Shown: piece by piece, positions 52,885-62,655 of the stretch
Numbering within the stretch: position 1 is the first letter of the stretch
Layout: every line of letters begins with the position of its first letter
Virus record (IMG/VR): IMGVR_UViG_3300032236_001859
Span: 62,001 to 126,000 of that record
Reading direction: 5' to 3' (one strand)
DNA: 64,000 bases
Source of the DNA: a virus
Translations under genes and position numbers: made by a program
The notes under the pieces: model-generated
What the model was told of the DNA's origin: nothing
The model's database searches: none
What the model saw: the letters and a program-made list of their open reading frames with translations, nothing else

Positions 52885-55800
52885 TTAATTCTCGGTGACG
52901 TCTGAACCAAGTAGGGGGTTACCGGGGAGTCCAGCCCCTGGGGTCTTGGTATAAAACTTGCAGTCAGGTAAATGTCTTTCGAGAACCCAAGTAGTTACCT
53001 TACCGCTGATCACAATCACCAATGTAGCAAGGCAGTCGTTGGTGGCATCAAATGTTAGACTAGCGCGAAGAACCTTCCCACCACCTGCTAATCCCTCACA
53101 AGTGAGATCAAAAGATCCTGCTTCCAGTGTCCACTTCCTGGGATCTGCGGTCTGTATCAACCTCAGATTGAGTCCACAGTCCCCTATAGAAGGGATGTTT
53201 GTGATCGTGAATCCAAAGTTGATTTCCGTACCCGGCATATCGCACCCACACTGCTCATACGGCGTACTGGACCCACTGGAGTGATGCGATGAACCACTGG
53301 AATGATGTGATGATCCGCTGGAGTGATGTGAACCACTGGAGTGATGCGACGACCCACTGGGGAGGTGCGAACCGCTGGAGTGATGGGAACTCGCATGACT
53401 CGACCCATGCCCAGACGACTTGCCAGACGGTGGTGGTTTCCCACTGGATCCCATGTGACTCGACGTGTGGCCAGACTTGTGCCCAGACGATCTGCCAGAT
53501 GGCTGATGTTGCCCACTGGAGGTATGGCTGTGCGGCTGACTATGTGGATGGCTGTAGGGGTGGCTACCACAGCATCGGAGGTAGTCGAACCCTGGAGGTG
53601 GATTTGTGTTGGGGTCCGGTGGCATCCCGGCCGCAGGTGACACCTCGCGCATCGTGAAGAGGTCACAGTCAAACTGAGTGCAGGGATCCACTACCACTGA
53701 CTTGATGTAAACGAAACGACATGGATCCGGGTCGAGAACTGGATAGAAGACTATATCGTTGACATGAACACCTTCCCCGCCGCTGTGGTCGCAGACCACG
53801 CAGGTACCAACACAACGTATTCTACCACCGGTGTCGTTGAACACCGCTGTCCCCACAACCTGGATTTCAGCACCGGGGTACCACCCATCGGGGACATCCC
53901 TAAATGGACCGGCCCATACCACTCTATCCGTGAGATCCCATGCCATGGTGTCACAGTTGAACGTGAACTCGCTGATTACGAGCTCCTTCATGAGCTCGCA
54001 GTTGCATTCACATGGATGGCTGTAGGGGTGACTGTATGGGTGACTGTGCTTCCCGCTGGAGTGGTGTGACGACCCCGAGTGCTTGGCGGAGTGATGTGAT
54101 GACCCCGAGTGTCTCCCACTGGAATGATGCGATGACCCCGAGTGATGTGCGGACCCCGAATGATGCGAAGACCCTGAGTGCTTGGCAGAGTGATGCGATG
54201 AACCCGAATGATGTGATGAGCCCGAGTGTTTCCCACTGGAATGATGCGATGAACCCGAGTGGTGTGACGAACCCGAGTGGTGTGACGAACCCGAATGATG
54301 TGACGAACCCGAATGATGTGACGAACCCGAATGATGCGATGATCCCGAATGATGCGATGATCCCGAATGATGCGATGATCCCGAATGATGTGACGAGCCC
54401 GAATGATGCGATGACCCCGAATGATGCGATGACCCCGAATGATGCGATGACCCCGAGTGGTGTGACGACCCCGAATGGTGTGACGACCCCGAATGGTGGG
54501 ATGACCCACTGGAACCACTGGAACCACTGGAACCACTGGAACCACTGGAACCACTGGAACCACTGGAACCACTGGAACCACTGCTGCCGCTGGACCCACT
54601 GGACCCACTGCTACCATTGGACCCACTGGACCCACTGCTACCATTGGACCCACTGCTACCACTGGACCCACTGGAACCACCACCACTGCTGGCTCCACTT
54701 TGTGTGGGGCACTCGGTGACTTCACAATCACATGCTGGTCTGGGATCGCATTGTTTAAGAACCCCGATGCACTTGAACCCAGTAGCAACGCAGGCCTTGA
54801 TGACATCCGGGCACCAACCCACCCCACCAACATCGAGCGCATTCGTCGAACACAGCACTGTATCCATCGTGGAGGTGCAATAGTTTTGTGCAATGATTCC
54901 TGCCGGAGAAATCACGTCACCGCCATCTTTGGGATCCCCTCTACCGAGAACCCCATCACAAACACAGTTACTTACACAGTGTTGATGAGGTTGGCATGCC
55001 GGTTTACCCTGGGAATCACCGAAATCGCCCTGGGGGCCGCGCGGACCCGTGGGACCATCTGGCCCAACGGGGACTTCAGCATCGGGTCCTGCGGGGCCCT
55101 GCGGACCCCTTTCACCTTGAGGACCATCTAACCCGGGGACTCCATCGTATCCCCGTGGTCCCGCTGGACCCTGTACGGTTCCCGCGGGGCCCTGCGGACC
55201 CTGGGGCCCGATATCTCCGGCTTCTCCCTTTAGCCCAGGGATGCCTTGCGGACCCGTGCTACCATCTGGGGGGCCGTCGTAATCACTGCCACGTGGACCA
55301 ATGGGTCCCGTGTGACCACGTGGTCCAGTAACAGATATTCCAGTTAAACCTTTATCACCGGGTTCACCCTGATCACCAGTGGCACCCTGGGGTCCCACTG
55401 GACCCGGGTCGCCTCGAGGCCCCTTGATCACGGCTCCCATGGGTCCGCGGTCACCCCGGGGCCCCTGTGGACCCGGGAGTCCCTGTGGACCCTGTGGCCC
55501 CTGGATGCCGGGGTTGCCTGGTAGCCCGTCTACACCAGGGGCGCCTTGTTGACCCTTGATGCCCTGGGGACCCTGTGGCCCTGGAGTAGTCTGCGCTGGC
55601 CCCTTGGGCCCCATGTAGCCCTGGGGTCCAGTGGGGCCGATCCCAGTGCTCCCCTGTGGACCCGTCGGACCCTGGGGGCCTGGATCTCCTGGGGGACCCA
55701 CTGGCCCCTCGACTCCGGTGTTTCCAGCGATGCCCTGAGTGCCTTGAGGCCCCACGGCACCATCGACACCACGTGGTCCCGTGTACCCCCGTGGACCCTG

Positions 55801-56787
55801 GGCACCCTGGATCCCTTGGATTCCACGGTCGCCTTGACGTGCGGTGAATCCTGATCCCGTGGCACCCTGGGGACCAGTGATACCTTGGGTACCCCGGGTT
55901 CCCGTGGCACCACGTACACCTGGGATGCCTTGCGGTCCCGTTAAACCCTGGGATCCATCGGGGCCCTGATAGCCCTGTGGACCACTGGGTCCACGCGGAC
56001 CACTGGGACCCAATGCAGTTGGTGTGGCGCCAATTGGACCCTGGACACCAGTGGGTCCAATGTCACCCGTTGGTCCACGGGGTCCTCTGGGACCCGTGGC
56101 CCCTGGGGTCCCCGGACCCTGGTCTCCTCGTGGACCCGTGGGGCCCAGAGGACCCCGTGGACCCGTGGCCCCCACAAGAATAGGCGACCAATCGGAGAGC
56201 TGGCCGGAAGGTGTGTGATCGCAGATGTATAACAAGTTGGTGTCGGTATCTAACCAGCGATCACCAAATGAATATGGAAGGACTACGATGTCCTCTGCAG
56301 GCGCAATGAAATCCTTGATACCGCGACTTGGTCCGGTGAGGCCGCCCCCATGGGTGAGTACGGCCGCATTGAACTTGAAGCCATCCCATCGCGTGAAGAC
56401 ATCGCCAGGAGTATCCAAGTAGATGTAACCACGCTCACGTAAACTCAGGGTCAGCGCGGCGCGCTGCTCTGGGGTCATCTCGTGAATCCGGAGTTCCTGG
56501 ATGTGCTCTGCGGTGATCGTGGACCATATCTTGGTACCAGTATCCCATGCCTTGGGAGTTGTACCCCCGAACCCACGACCATTAAGGGGGAGCAGTTCAA
56601 CGAAGAGGAGTCCCGCGCCAACATTCTTGTTTGATAGCCGGATGAGCTCAACACCAGTGGATCGAGACCCCAGAGCAACAATGATCGGGGTCTCGATCTT
56701 GGAGGCATCGCTGACTTCAATCACTGTACCCGAGACCCCAAGTGGGGCCGTAAGGGTAACAACGGCATTGTTCTGAATCGGTAGCAC
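52885..56787 (-). CDS. Collagen-like fibre with His-Ser-Gly repeats and Cys domains, 1300 aa
   Basis: GTG 56787 with TAGGGG upstream. The anchor domain covers residues 1-200 ([19 protein letters not shown]). Gly-x-y repeats run about 209-596, then a Cys-rich segment. From about 700 come Ser/Gly triplets and then hexapeptide SSHHSG-type repeats (about 762-919), with interruptions by KHSG. A Cys-rich beta domain follows (about 920-1075, [20 protein letters not shown]), then a second His-rich block (about 1076-1172) and a C-terminal Cys-containing beta domain. The His-rich stretches could bind metal ions, and the whole may be a very long flexible adhesin. Low complexity at the DNA level makes length changes likely. 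Confidence 0.75.
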   Translation of the reverse strand: MLPIQNNAVVTLTAPLGVSGTVIEVSDASKIETPIIVALGSRSTGVELIRLSNKNVGAGLLFVELLPLNGRGFGGTTPKAWDTGTKIWSTITAEHIQELRIHEMTPEQRAALTLSLRERGYIYLDTPGDVFTRWDGFKFNAAVLTHGGGLTGPSRGIKDFIAPAEDIVVLPYSFGDRWLDTDTNLLYICDHTPSGQLSDWSPILVGATGPRGPLGPTGPRGDQGPGTPGATGPRGPRGPTGDIGPTGVQGPIGATPTALGPSGPRGPSGPQGYQGPDGSQGLTGPQGIPGVRGATGTRGTQGITGPQGATGSGFTARQGDRGIQGIQGAQGPRGYTGPRGVDGAVGPQGTQGIAGNTGVEGPVGPPGDPGPQGPTGPQGSTGIGPTGPQGYMGPKGPAQTTPGPQGPQGIKGQQGAPGVDGLPGNPGIQGPQGPQGLPGPQGPRGDRGPMGAVIKGPRGDPGPVGPQGATGDQGEPGDKGLTGISVTGPRGHTGPIGPRGSDYDGPPDGSTGPQGIPGLKGEAGDIGPQGPQGPAGTVQGPAGPRGYDGVPGLDGPQGERGPQGPAGPDAEVPVGPDGPTGPRGPQGDFGDSQGKPACQPHQHCVSNCVCDGVLGRGDPKDGGDVISPAGIIAQNYCTSTMDTVLCSTNALDVGGVGWCPDVIKACVATGFKCIGVLKQCDPRPACDCEVTECPTQSGASSGGGSSGSSGSSGSNGSSGSSGSNGSSGSSGSSGSSGSSGSSGSSGSSGSSGSSGSSGSSGSSHHSGSSHHSGSSHHSGSSHHSGSSHHSGSSHHSGSSHHSGSSHHSGSSHHSGSSHHSGSSHHSGSSHHSGSSHHSGSSHHSGSSHHSSGKHSGSSHHSGSSHHSAKHSGSSHHSGSAHHSGSSHHSSGRHSGSSHHSAKHSGSSHHSSGKHSHPYSHPYSHPCECNCELMKELVISEFTFNCDTMAWDLTDRVVWAGPFRDVPDGWYPGAEIQVVGTAVFNDTGGRIRCVGTCVVCDHSGGEGVHVNDIVFYPVLDPDPCRFVYIKSVVVDPCTQFDCDLFTMREVSPAAGMPPDPNTNPPPGFDYLRCCGSHPYSHPHSQPHSHTSSGQHQPSGRSSGHKSGHTSSHMGSSGKPPPSGKSSGHGSSHASSHHSSGSHLPSGSSHHSSGSHHSSGSSHHSSGSSHHSSGSSTPYEQCGCDMPGTEINFGFTITNIPSIGDCGLNLRLIQTADPRKWTLEAGSFDLTCEGLAGGGKVLRASLTFDATNDCLATLVIVISGKVTTWVLERHLPDCKFYTKTPGAGLPGNPLLGSDVTEN
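53265..53420. repeat. Short tandem repeats encoding Ser-His-rich stretch, second block
   Basis: Repeats of GATGCGATGAACCACTGG type, 15-18 bases long and imperfect, encode [10 protein letters not shown]-like residues. They resemble the block at 54055-54690 but are shorter and less regular. Confidence 0.6.
54055..54690. repeat. Tandem repeats, 18-base unit then 9-base unit
   Basis: About fifteen near-perfect copies of an 18-base unit (like GAATGATGTGACGAACCC) occupy about 54240-54510. Less regular copies lie down to 54055. A 9-base unit (CCACTGGAA, CCATTGGAC and variants) follows to about 54690. Together they encode HHSGSS and SGS repeats on the minus strand. Confidence 0.8.
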
Positions 56788-56798
56788 AGGTGCCCCTA

Positions 56799-57119
56799 CT
56801 AGATCATGGTTGCCACGAGAATCTTGGTTTTCCTGACATCGTCGACATACCCACGCATCACGATTTTATTGCGGTAGGTATCCCCAGTGGCAATAACGCG
56901 GAACCGGATTATGGCTTGCGTGAACCCAATAATGGGGTCGACAACATTGGCCAGGGAGAACACGAAGAGCCCGGGGTCAAGTGGGCACTCCACGGCCTGA
57001 TTGTCGGAGACCGCGACTTCTGTCATGGTCTCCAGATTGATGATCAGGACCTCCACGGGTCCTAGACCCGTGGGGAGTTCTGCGGCAACAATGGGTGTTT
57101 CACGATCAGAGTAGCGCAT
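56799..57119 (-). CDS. Small beta-rich virion protein, 106 aa
   Basis: ATG 57119 ([19 protein letters not shown]). The product is almost all beta strands: [20 protein letters not shown], then [11 protein letters not shown] and [20 protein letters not shown]. No Cys and no membrane segment. It lies between the 1300 aa fibre and the 903 aa adhesin-like gene, 2-3 bases from the latter, so it probably forms part of the same appendage, such as a cap or chaperone. No family is recognised. Confidence 0.6.
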   Translation of the reverse strand: MRYSDRETPIVAAELPTGLGPVEVLIINLETMTEVAVSDNQAVECPLDPGLFVFSLANVVDPIIGFTQAIIRFRVIATGDTYRNKIVMRGYVDDVRKTKILVATMI

Positions 57120-57122
57120 GGT

Positions 57123-59834
57123 TTAATCCCATTCGAGGCGACGGGCGCCCATGGTTGTTGAACCGCCACCGTTGACGTTGACCACGAAGGCAAGACGAGA
57201 AGTCGCGTGGCCAGGAGCGTTACCACCAGGGGCGTTGTCCTCGTCGACCACGGTAAGTGCAACTACGGCGTTGCGGCCATTATCGGCCTGTGGATAGGTG
57301 TGCGAGAAGCTGGGACCAGTTCCCGTGTTATCCTGTCTTGCCAGGTTCCACCACGTCGGGAACGCGGGGTCATTGACACCCAGAGGAGGCAACGCGGTCA
57401 TCGATGACCTGAGCTCCCAGGCATAGGAGGCAATGGCAGCAGGGGTACCCCCGGATTCAATTTCGTAGTCGTTGGCGGTACGGAAGTGTTGAACCCCGGC
57501 ACCATAGGTGATGTTCGCACCAATCACTGAGGTATCCAGCCAAACCTTGGTGGGGTTCGTGGTATCGATGTCCACGATGGGGATGACTTTGGTGATCGCC
57601 CCGGCGAGATCGGTGAGGACGAGAACAGCGTGTCCACCAGTGCGGAGCCCACCATTGATGAGATTGGGATCCGTGAATGCAATTGAGGGATGCCCGGCGA
57701 GAATGGTGCCCGCGGAGGCCAGAACGGGGTCGACACCCAGGGGGTCACCTTGGATCCAGGAGACATCAGTACCATAGGAGCGACGCCCATCGAAGACGTA
57801 AGTTTTAGCACTACCCGGAACCGATGCTGGTGAGGGGATAATCGCAGCGGGGTTCAGGTTGTCCACTGCTCCGGTTTGAGTGTAGACCACAGGGGTGGCT
57901 CCAAAGAGTTTCCAGGGCATCCCGATGGTATCTGACCACCCCGATGTCGACTTCACAGTGGCACGGACATCAAGGGCGTCGTTGACGCTCTGTGGCCATT
58001 TCAGTGGCTTCGAGGGGAACCCAATTGCGATGGTATCTGTGGGTTGCACGAGCCCTGGCAGGGGAGAGCCCACGACTAAAACGATTTGATCGTCACTGGG
58101 CACACTTGCGATGGGGTACCAGCCGCGCATGCCACCGTTGACGACAACGAAGAAAGACCCCGGCCAGGCATGAAGACCAATACCGGGTGAATTGATGGTT
58201 ACCCCGGGGCCCACGGCGCTTCCGCCGAGCTGGGCGTATCCAAGCCCCACACTTTCCCATCCGAATCCGCCGGCATTGATCTCCCACTCCCAGCTCGTGT
58301 GGTTACCACCACCGGGTTCATTGGAGATGAAGAACCAGTCAGATGACGTGTAGACCTGGGTGGAACCCGTGACCGCGATGACGATGGAATCCACGGATGC
58401 CGAGGCCACGATTGGATAACTGTGGAGAATTGGAGCGGCGACACCGCCACCTGCGGGGGTCTGGGTAACAATGTTGAGGAACCCACGGATCTCCCCAGCG
58501 GCGAGATCACCGGCTTGGATGCCTCGCCCAATGTTGGTGACGTTAATAGTGAGGTTGCCACCAATGGCAGTGCTGAGATCAATGGTGCCCGTGAATCTCG
58601 AATAGATCTGCCCAGCAGACCAGGGGTCATTGCGAACCGCGACGCGCCCGGTGCCATTGAGGGCGACCACAGAACCCGCGGGGGCGTCCTGGTATCGTGC
58701 GGCGACAACGATGGTGTTGTCTGCACCGGCGAGCACTGGGCTCACCCTGGCGACGTCACGGATCGTATTTGGGGCCGACGATGAAAACACTGGGGATCCC
58801 GAACTCGCGACGAGGTCATTCCAGGATGCCCACTCGCGTGCGGCAAAACTGAATCCAGGTGCACGGTAGGTGGTTCGCAGATAGAACGTCGCCGTTGCAG
58901 TACGTGCCGGGTTGAGCTCCCCGGGAGCCCCGATACCAGCGTCATCCTTGGAGGTCAACTGAACCGGCCACTTATCGATGTGGTTCCAGGTATGGGTTTG
59001 ACTTGGAAACCCAGGGCCAGGGTAAACGACTTCGGTGCCGCCGACCACGGTACCACTGGGTCCGGCGACCAGGGTTCCAAAGGAGTTGCCATAGAGGGAA
59101 CCATTGGAGAAAGCGAAGCGGGTGCCGTCCACTGGGGAGCCATCTGAGGTCTGGACGCCACCACTGGGACGATGAGCACCCGAGATCTGCTCGAAGAGGA
59201 CCTGGGCGAACTCGGAGTAGAACTGCCCTGTGGTGCGGCCGCCTGCGGTGACCCGGTTCTCGTTATCACTGGAACCATTGCCGAGGATCCTGGCAACGGC
59301 ACGTGAGATATCCGTGGGATTCACGGGATCCAAGCTGACCCCGGTGATAATCGCACTGGGGCCCTGATTGAGCTGGAGGTCAATGTTGCCATTGATATCG
59401 CCGACTCCACCGCCATCTGGGGTCGCATTCCAGGCATCCCCGGTCAACGTGAAGAGAACACTGGCGAATTGGTCTGCGGTGGCATAGTTGGCGACTGCAG
59501 AGGCCCCATTGTCATACTTGAGCCCGAGGAGGTGGTCACCCCCGCTACCATCTGTCGGAGACTGGTTTTCATACGCGGAACCCGGGGGATCCACGGGGGT
59601 GACATCACTCTTGCGCCAAAACAAGACCACGAGTTTGTCACCGTTCTGGCAAACCCAGTTGGTGCCCATAAAGTTGTCTTCACTGATCGCAACCTGGTAG
59701 ATACCAGCGTTATCAGTTAAACGAACCACACGTCGCCAACGTGTTACATTTCCTGGACGCGAATAAATCGCGGTGTAATAAACCCCAGGAGTATTGACCC
59801 CTGCAACCTTGACGAAACCTTGGGCGGTGGCCAT
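57123..59834 (-). CDS. Large adhesin-like virion protein with PKD-like C-terminus, 903 aa
   Basis: ATG 59834. The N-terminal part (FVKVAGVNTPGVYYTAIYSR) is beta-rich with a WFYR-like surface, and a central region contains Gly/Asn/Asp-rich loops. Near the C-terminus a PKD-type pattern is visible: YVFDGRRSYGTDVSWIQGDP and, at the end, FSHTYPQADNGRNAVVALTV. PKD domains bind carbohydrates or proteins on cell surfaces. Two conserved blocks (GDINGNIDLQLNQGPSAIIT about residues 147-166) recall the INGV blocks of the YPF family. The likely role is attachment to the host surface. Confidence 0.6.
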   Translation of the reverse strand: MATAQGFVKVAGVNTPGVYYTAIYSRPGNVTRWRRVVRLTDNAGIYQVAISEDNFMGTNWVCQNGDKLVVLFWRKSDVTPVDPPGSAYENQSPTDGSGGDHLLGLKYDNGASAVANYATADQFASVLFTLTGDAWNATPDGGGVGDINGNIDLQLNQGPSAIITGVSLDPVNPTDISRAVARILGNGSSDNENRVTAGGRTTGQFYSEFAQVLFEQISGAHRPSGGVQTSDGSPVDGTRFAFSNGSLYGNSFGTLVAGPSGTVVGGTEVVYPGPGFPSQTHTWNHIDKWPVQLTSKDDAGIGAPGELNPARTATATFYLRTTYRAPGFSFAAREWASWNDLVASSGSPVFSSSAPNTIRDVARVSPVLAGADNTIVVAARYQDAPAGSVVALNGTGRVAVRNDPWSAGQIYSRFTGTIDLSTAIGGNLTINVTNIGRGIQAGDLAAGEIRGFLNIVTQTPAGGGVAAPILHSYPIVASASVDSIVIAVTGSTQVYTSSDWFFISNEPGGGNHTSWEWEINAGGFGWESVGLGYAQLGGSAVGPGVTINSPGIGLHAWPGSFFVVVNGGMRGWYPIASVPSDDQIVLVVGSPLPGLVQPTDTIAIGFPSKPLKWPQSVNDALDVRATVKSTSGWSDTIGMPWKLFGATPVVYTQTGAVDNLNPAAIIPSPASVPGSAKTYVFDGRRSYGTDVSWIQGDPLGVDPVLASAGTILAGHPSIAFTDPNLINGGLRTGGHAVLVLTDLAGAITKVIPIVDIDTTNPTKVWLDTSVIGANITYGAGVQHFRTANDYEIESGGTPAAIASYAWELRSSMTALPPLGVNDPAFPTWWNLARQDNTGTGPSFSHTYPQADNGRNAVVALTVVDEDNAPGGNAPGHATSRLAFVVNVNGGGSTTMGARRLEWD

Positions 59835-59893
59835 TCGTGATCTCCTGTAGTCTTGATACTAAGTCAGTGTTGCCCGGGGAGAAGCCTGTGCTC

Positions 59894-60931
59894 TCACGCC
59901 GCAAATGGGCTGGGGAGGTTGTCGTCACTCTGTCGATTCGCACGTCGAGTGGACTTGGAACCCTCGTCGTGGTAGATCCCCGTGGTGCGATTCTTGGTCT
60001 CGTTAATAACCGTGTTGATGCAGTTCTCGACCCGAATCTTGGTGGAGCCTACCCGACGACTCACGGCATCCTCGGAATGATCCGAGCTCTCCGATGCCGA
60101 CACCAGCATCTCACGGATCAGGGACCAGATGAGATCAACGGTTTCATAGGAGCCGTCGGGGTGACTCCCAAAAAACAACTTGTGGTCGATGGATAGCTGG
60201 TAGTTGGCGAGGCCACGTTCGGCATGGAAGAAAATAGAGTTGAGATCTTTGCAGACTCGATCCGTGATATATGGAGCCTCTTTTTTCCAATTGTTCTTTT
60301 GAATCGAAATCGTGACGACATCAAAGACCTGCGGTTTCACGGAGCGCTCGAAACACTCTTCGATGATACGAATCGAGTCGGCGACGTTGATGACTCCCTT
60401 TTGGCGATCCAGGAGTTCACGTAACACGGATTGCAGATTGCCAAAGGTCTGGTCTAGCCTGCGTTCTCTGGTGTTCTCGCGTTCCGCACTGGTGCGATCA
60501 TGTGCGGCCAAAGATGTCTTAAACGCCTCGGCCTGGGATGTCGTCAAAGTCTCCAGTTTGGTGCCGTGCTCCACCATGTCCTTGCGGAGCCCATGGATCT
60601 CTCTGCCGAGGCCCTCGATGCAGGCGCCATGCTTCTGCAACCCCCGCATGACGAGCTCGTTGGAGTTCGTGATCGCCTTGGCGATGCTCTCATTGGACGC
60701 CGCGATGAGTTCGGCTCGATGTGTCTTGCCTTCTTGCTCGATCTCGAGCTTCTTGTTCTCCGCTGCCTTGGCATCCTTCTTGGAGCGCAACCACAGCCAG
60801 AACGCGATGACCCCGAGGACGAGCACGATGACCAAGAACACGATACCGCCGGTTTCCAAGCGGTTAGCAGCGTTCATGATACGTTCAGATGCCGCCGCGG
60901 CATCCGCTGGATTCGTGGGTATGTCTGCCAT
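59894..60931 (-). CDS. Membrane-anchored coiled-coil protein, 345 aa
   Basis: ATG 60931. After 27 polar residues a clear transmembrane helix covers about 29-49 (IVFLVIVLVLGVIAFWLWL), followed by basic residues (RSKKDAKAAENKK). A long helical, charged part (about 60-200) with heptad-like hydrophobics continues, and the last 140 residues look globular (DVVTISIQKNNWKKEAPYIT). Such an N-in, single-span, coiled-coil layout is unusual for a virion protein and recalls membrane-associated lysis or exclusion proteins. No lysis genes are adjacent. A role at the host membrane is inferred, nothing more. Confidence 0.6.
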   Translation of the reverse strand: MADIPTNPADAAAASERIMNAANRLETGGIVFLVIVLVLGVIAFWLWLRSKKDAKAAENKKLEIEQEGKTHRAELIAASNESIAKAITNSNELVMRGLQKHGACIEGLGREIHGLRKDMVEHGTKLETLTTSQAEAFKTSLAAHDRTSAERENTRERRLDQTFGNLQSVLRELLDRQKGVINVADSIRIIEECFERSVKPQVFDVVTISIQKNNWKKEAPYITDRVCKDLNSIFFHAERGLANYQLSIDHKLFFGSHPDGSYETVDLIWSLIREMLVSASESSDHSEDAVSRRVGSTKIRVENCINTVINETKNRTTGIYHDEGSKSTRRANRQSDDNLPSPFAA

Positions 60932-60993
60932 GCTGTTTCCATGCTTAGTGGTGTCGCCACAGAATACCGGATATCCAGGCTACGCCAATGGGC

Positions 60994-61599
60994 TCACCAC
61001 GGCGAAGTCGTCTCGTCGAGACCAGCATTATTCAGTCGAATCAGGACTCGACCACTGTCAACCAAGGCAACCGGGGTATGCGTGGTGCCCAAGGTGATAC
61101 GGACTCCGCGGGGCTCCCACCTGTGATCACCGTCGTCATCCCAGAATAAAGGGAAGTTGGCTTGCGAGTTCAGAGGTGTAGCCCCTGGGAAGAAATCCCA
61201 TACCGTGGCCGCTTTCTGGTCGATCATGGAGCACCGCGTCACGATGTCTCCGGAGACCACAGGGCTGAGGCCTTGGCGCTGATTGATCTGGATGATGAGG
61301 TTGTGAACCGTGGTAACCAGACCCCAAAAGGGGTGGGGTGCCAATCGAGTAATCCAGCCACCGGGGTGCCCGGATGCCGCGATGACCACTGCTGGATCCC
61401 ATTCCATTTCCGCGGTGCTGAAGTCACCAATAGTGATCAGGGGGAGGGTGACCTCTGAGGTCCGCTGGACCCCGCCGGGTTCGATGGGGAGCCAGAGCAC
61501 GTTGTCCTGCCCATCACCCCCGGGTCCCGCATCAGGGATCTGGTTGTGGGCCGCCAACGAATGGATGAATGGCCCCTGGAGGCCCTGAAGGGTTGGCAT
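60994..61599 (-). CDS. Virion protein, 201 aa (paralogue of gene at 62656)
   Basis: ATG 61599. Near the C-terminus it reads WDFFPGATPLNSQANFPLFW, DDDGDHRWEPRGVRITLG and SGRVLIRLN. The protein at 62656-63582 has WTYFPGATPVNSIPNWMPIV, DEDGDKESRGFTIEIT and AGEVIIHLN in the same order, so the two share a domain. The N-terminal part (LQGLQGPFIHSLAAHNQIPD) is different. The strand order suggests a beta-sandwich. It lies between two membrane/adhesin-like genes and probably builds the same appendage. No family is named. Confidence 0.6.
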   Translation of the reverse strand: MPTLQGLQGPFIHSLAAHNQIPDAGPGGDGQDNVLWLPIEPGGVQRTSEVTLPLITIGDFSTAEMEWDPAVVIAASGHPGGWITRLAPHPFWGLVTTVHNLIIQINQRQGLSPVVSGDIVTRCSMIDQKAATVWDFFPGATPLNSQANFPLFWDDDGDHRWEPRGVRITLGTTHTPVALVDSGRVLIRLNNAGLDETTSPW

Positions 61600-61608
61600 G
61601 TCGACCTC

Positions 61609-62604
61609 TCAGACGTCGTTCTCACGGAAGAGGAATTGATGGGTGCTGATATACGAGGCACCCTTCCAGGTCACCGACACCTTAACAGTGTAGTTGGTCT
61701 CGAAGACGAGATCACTGGCACCTGTTTTGACAATCTTGAAGATACCGCGGGCATCGGCCCCAGTGATCCAGACCTCGGCGCCAGCGCTGTGAGCAGCACG
61801 TGTGGTCCCCAGAGAGGCTCGGGTTACGGTGACTAAAGTGGGGGAGTCCACGGTAACCACGGTCATGAGTTCGCTGTCGCACGCCAAGATCTTGCCGGCG
61901 GTGAGCCCAGTTGTGGATGCAATGCTGAGCTGGACAGCACCTGCACCGCTGCCCAGTGGGGCGCTGAGAAGTTGGGAGTACAGTGGGGTATCGGTGCCCA
62001 CAAAGATCGGGGAGACCCCATCGACTTCATAGAGTTCAACAGTGGCGTGATGCAAGAACTTGTCGGTGATCGCGGCGCCGTTGACTTGAAGCGAGGGGTA
62101 AAAGCCGATGAGATCGTTGGCGGGCACCCCAGTATCCGTGTACTCGAAACCAAGGAGACACATGGACACCGTACTGGAGCCCAGGCGATTGTAGATCTGG
62201 GTGAGGTCGCGGTGGTCATCCCCGGTGATCGCATCGATTTGGTCTTCGCCACCACCGAAGACAAGTTTGTTGAGATCCCTGTTCTCCGCATTGGCGTCGT
62301 CGTAGATCTCGACGAGCATGGCGTGTTCTTCATAGGGAGGGAACTTGACGGCAAAGGTACCCGCACCATTGGCACTCTCGTAGGCCGAGGCGACATCGAT
62401 GCTGTAACAACGCAGGAGGACTTCAGGGGTGCAGACATCGTAACCCGTGATATCCAGGGCCTCACCGGTGAGCCCCCCAGGAATCAGTTTAAGGAGACGT
62501 GCACGCACGGTGCCCACGGGGGCACTGGGGAGGACGCCAACACAGGGGTGCCCAGCATTCAGGGTACCCGCGGTGACATTGTTCACAAAGGATGGATATT
62601 TCAC
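61609..62604 (-). CDS. Virion protein, 331 aa
   Basis: GTG 62604 with GGAG 8 bases upstream. Mostly beta. About residues 230-285 contains LTAGKILACDSELMTVVTVD followed by VTRASLGTTRAAHSAGAEVW. This is the R-x-xxGTT-x-x-x-H-x-x-G block also present in the gene at 62656 and in the anchor domain of the fibres. The C-terminus ends ASYISTHQFLFRENDV. Earlier the chain has NRLGSSTVSMCLLGFEYTDT. The position agrees with a fibre-connector function. No family is recognised. Confidence 0.6.
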   Translation of the reverse strand: MKYPSFVNNVTAGTLNAGHPCVGVLPSAPVGTVRARLLKLIPGGLTGEALDITGYDVCTPEVLLRCYSIDVASAYESANGAGTFAVKFPPYEEHAMLVEIYDDANAENRDLNKLVFGGGEDQIDAITGDDHRDLTQIYNRLGSSTVSMCLLGFEYTDTGVPANDLIGFYPSLQVNGAAITDKFLHHATVELYEVDGVSPIFVGTDTPLYSQLLSAPLGSGAGAVQLSIASTTGLTAGKILACDSELMTVVTVDSPTLVTVTRASLGTTRAAHSAGAEVWITGADARGIFKIVKTGASDLVFETNYTVKVSVTWKGASYISTHQFLFRENDV

Positions 62605-62655
62605 GTGTAATCTCCGATGCTGGAAATCTTGGGATTAGATGGGGGCTGACAATGC

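Noticed and set aside
54055-54690. Tandem repeats resembling a CRISPR array
   Set aside because: Units are contiguous without spacers, 18 or 9 bases long, and keep the reading frame of a fibre gene.
43883-56787. Possible diversity-generating retroelement target in fibre genes
   Set aside because: No reverse transcriptase gene or template/variable repeat pair is visible in the window.
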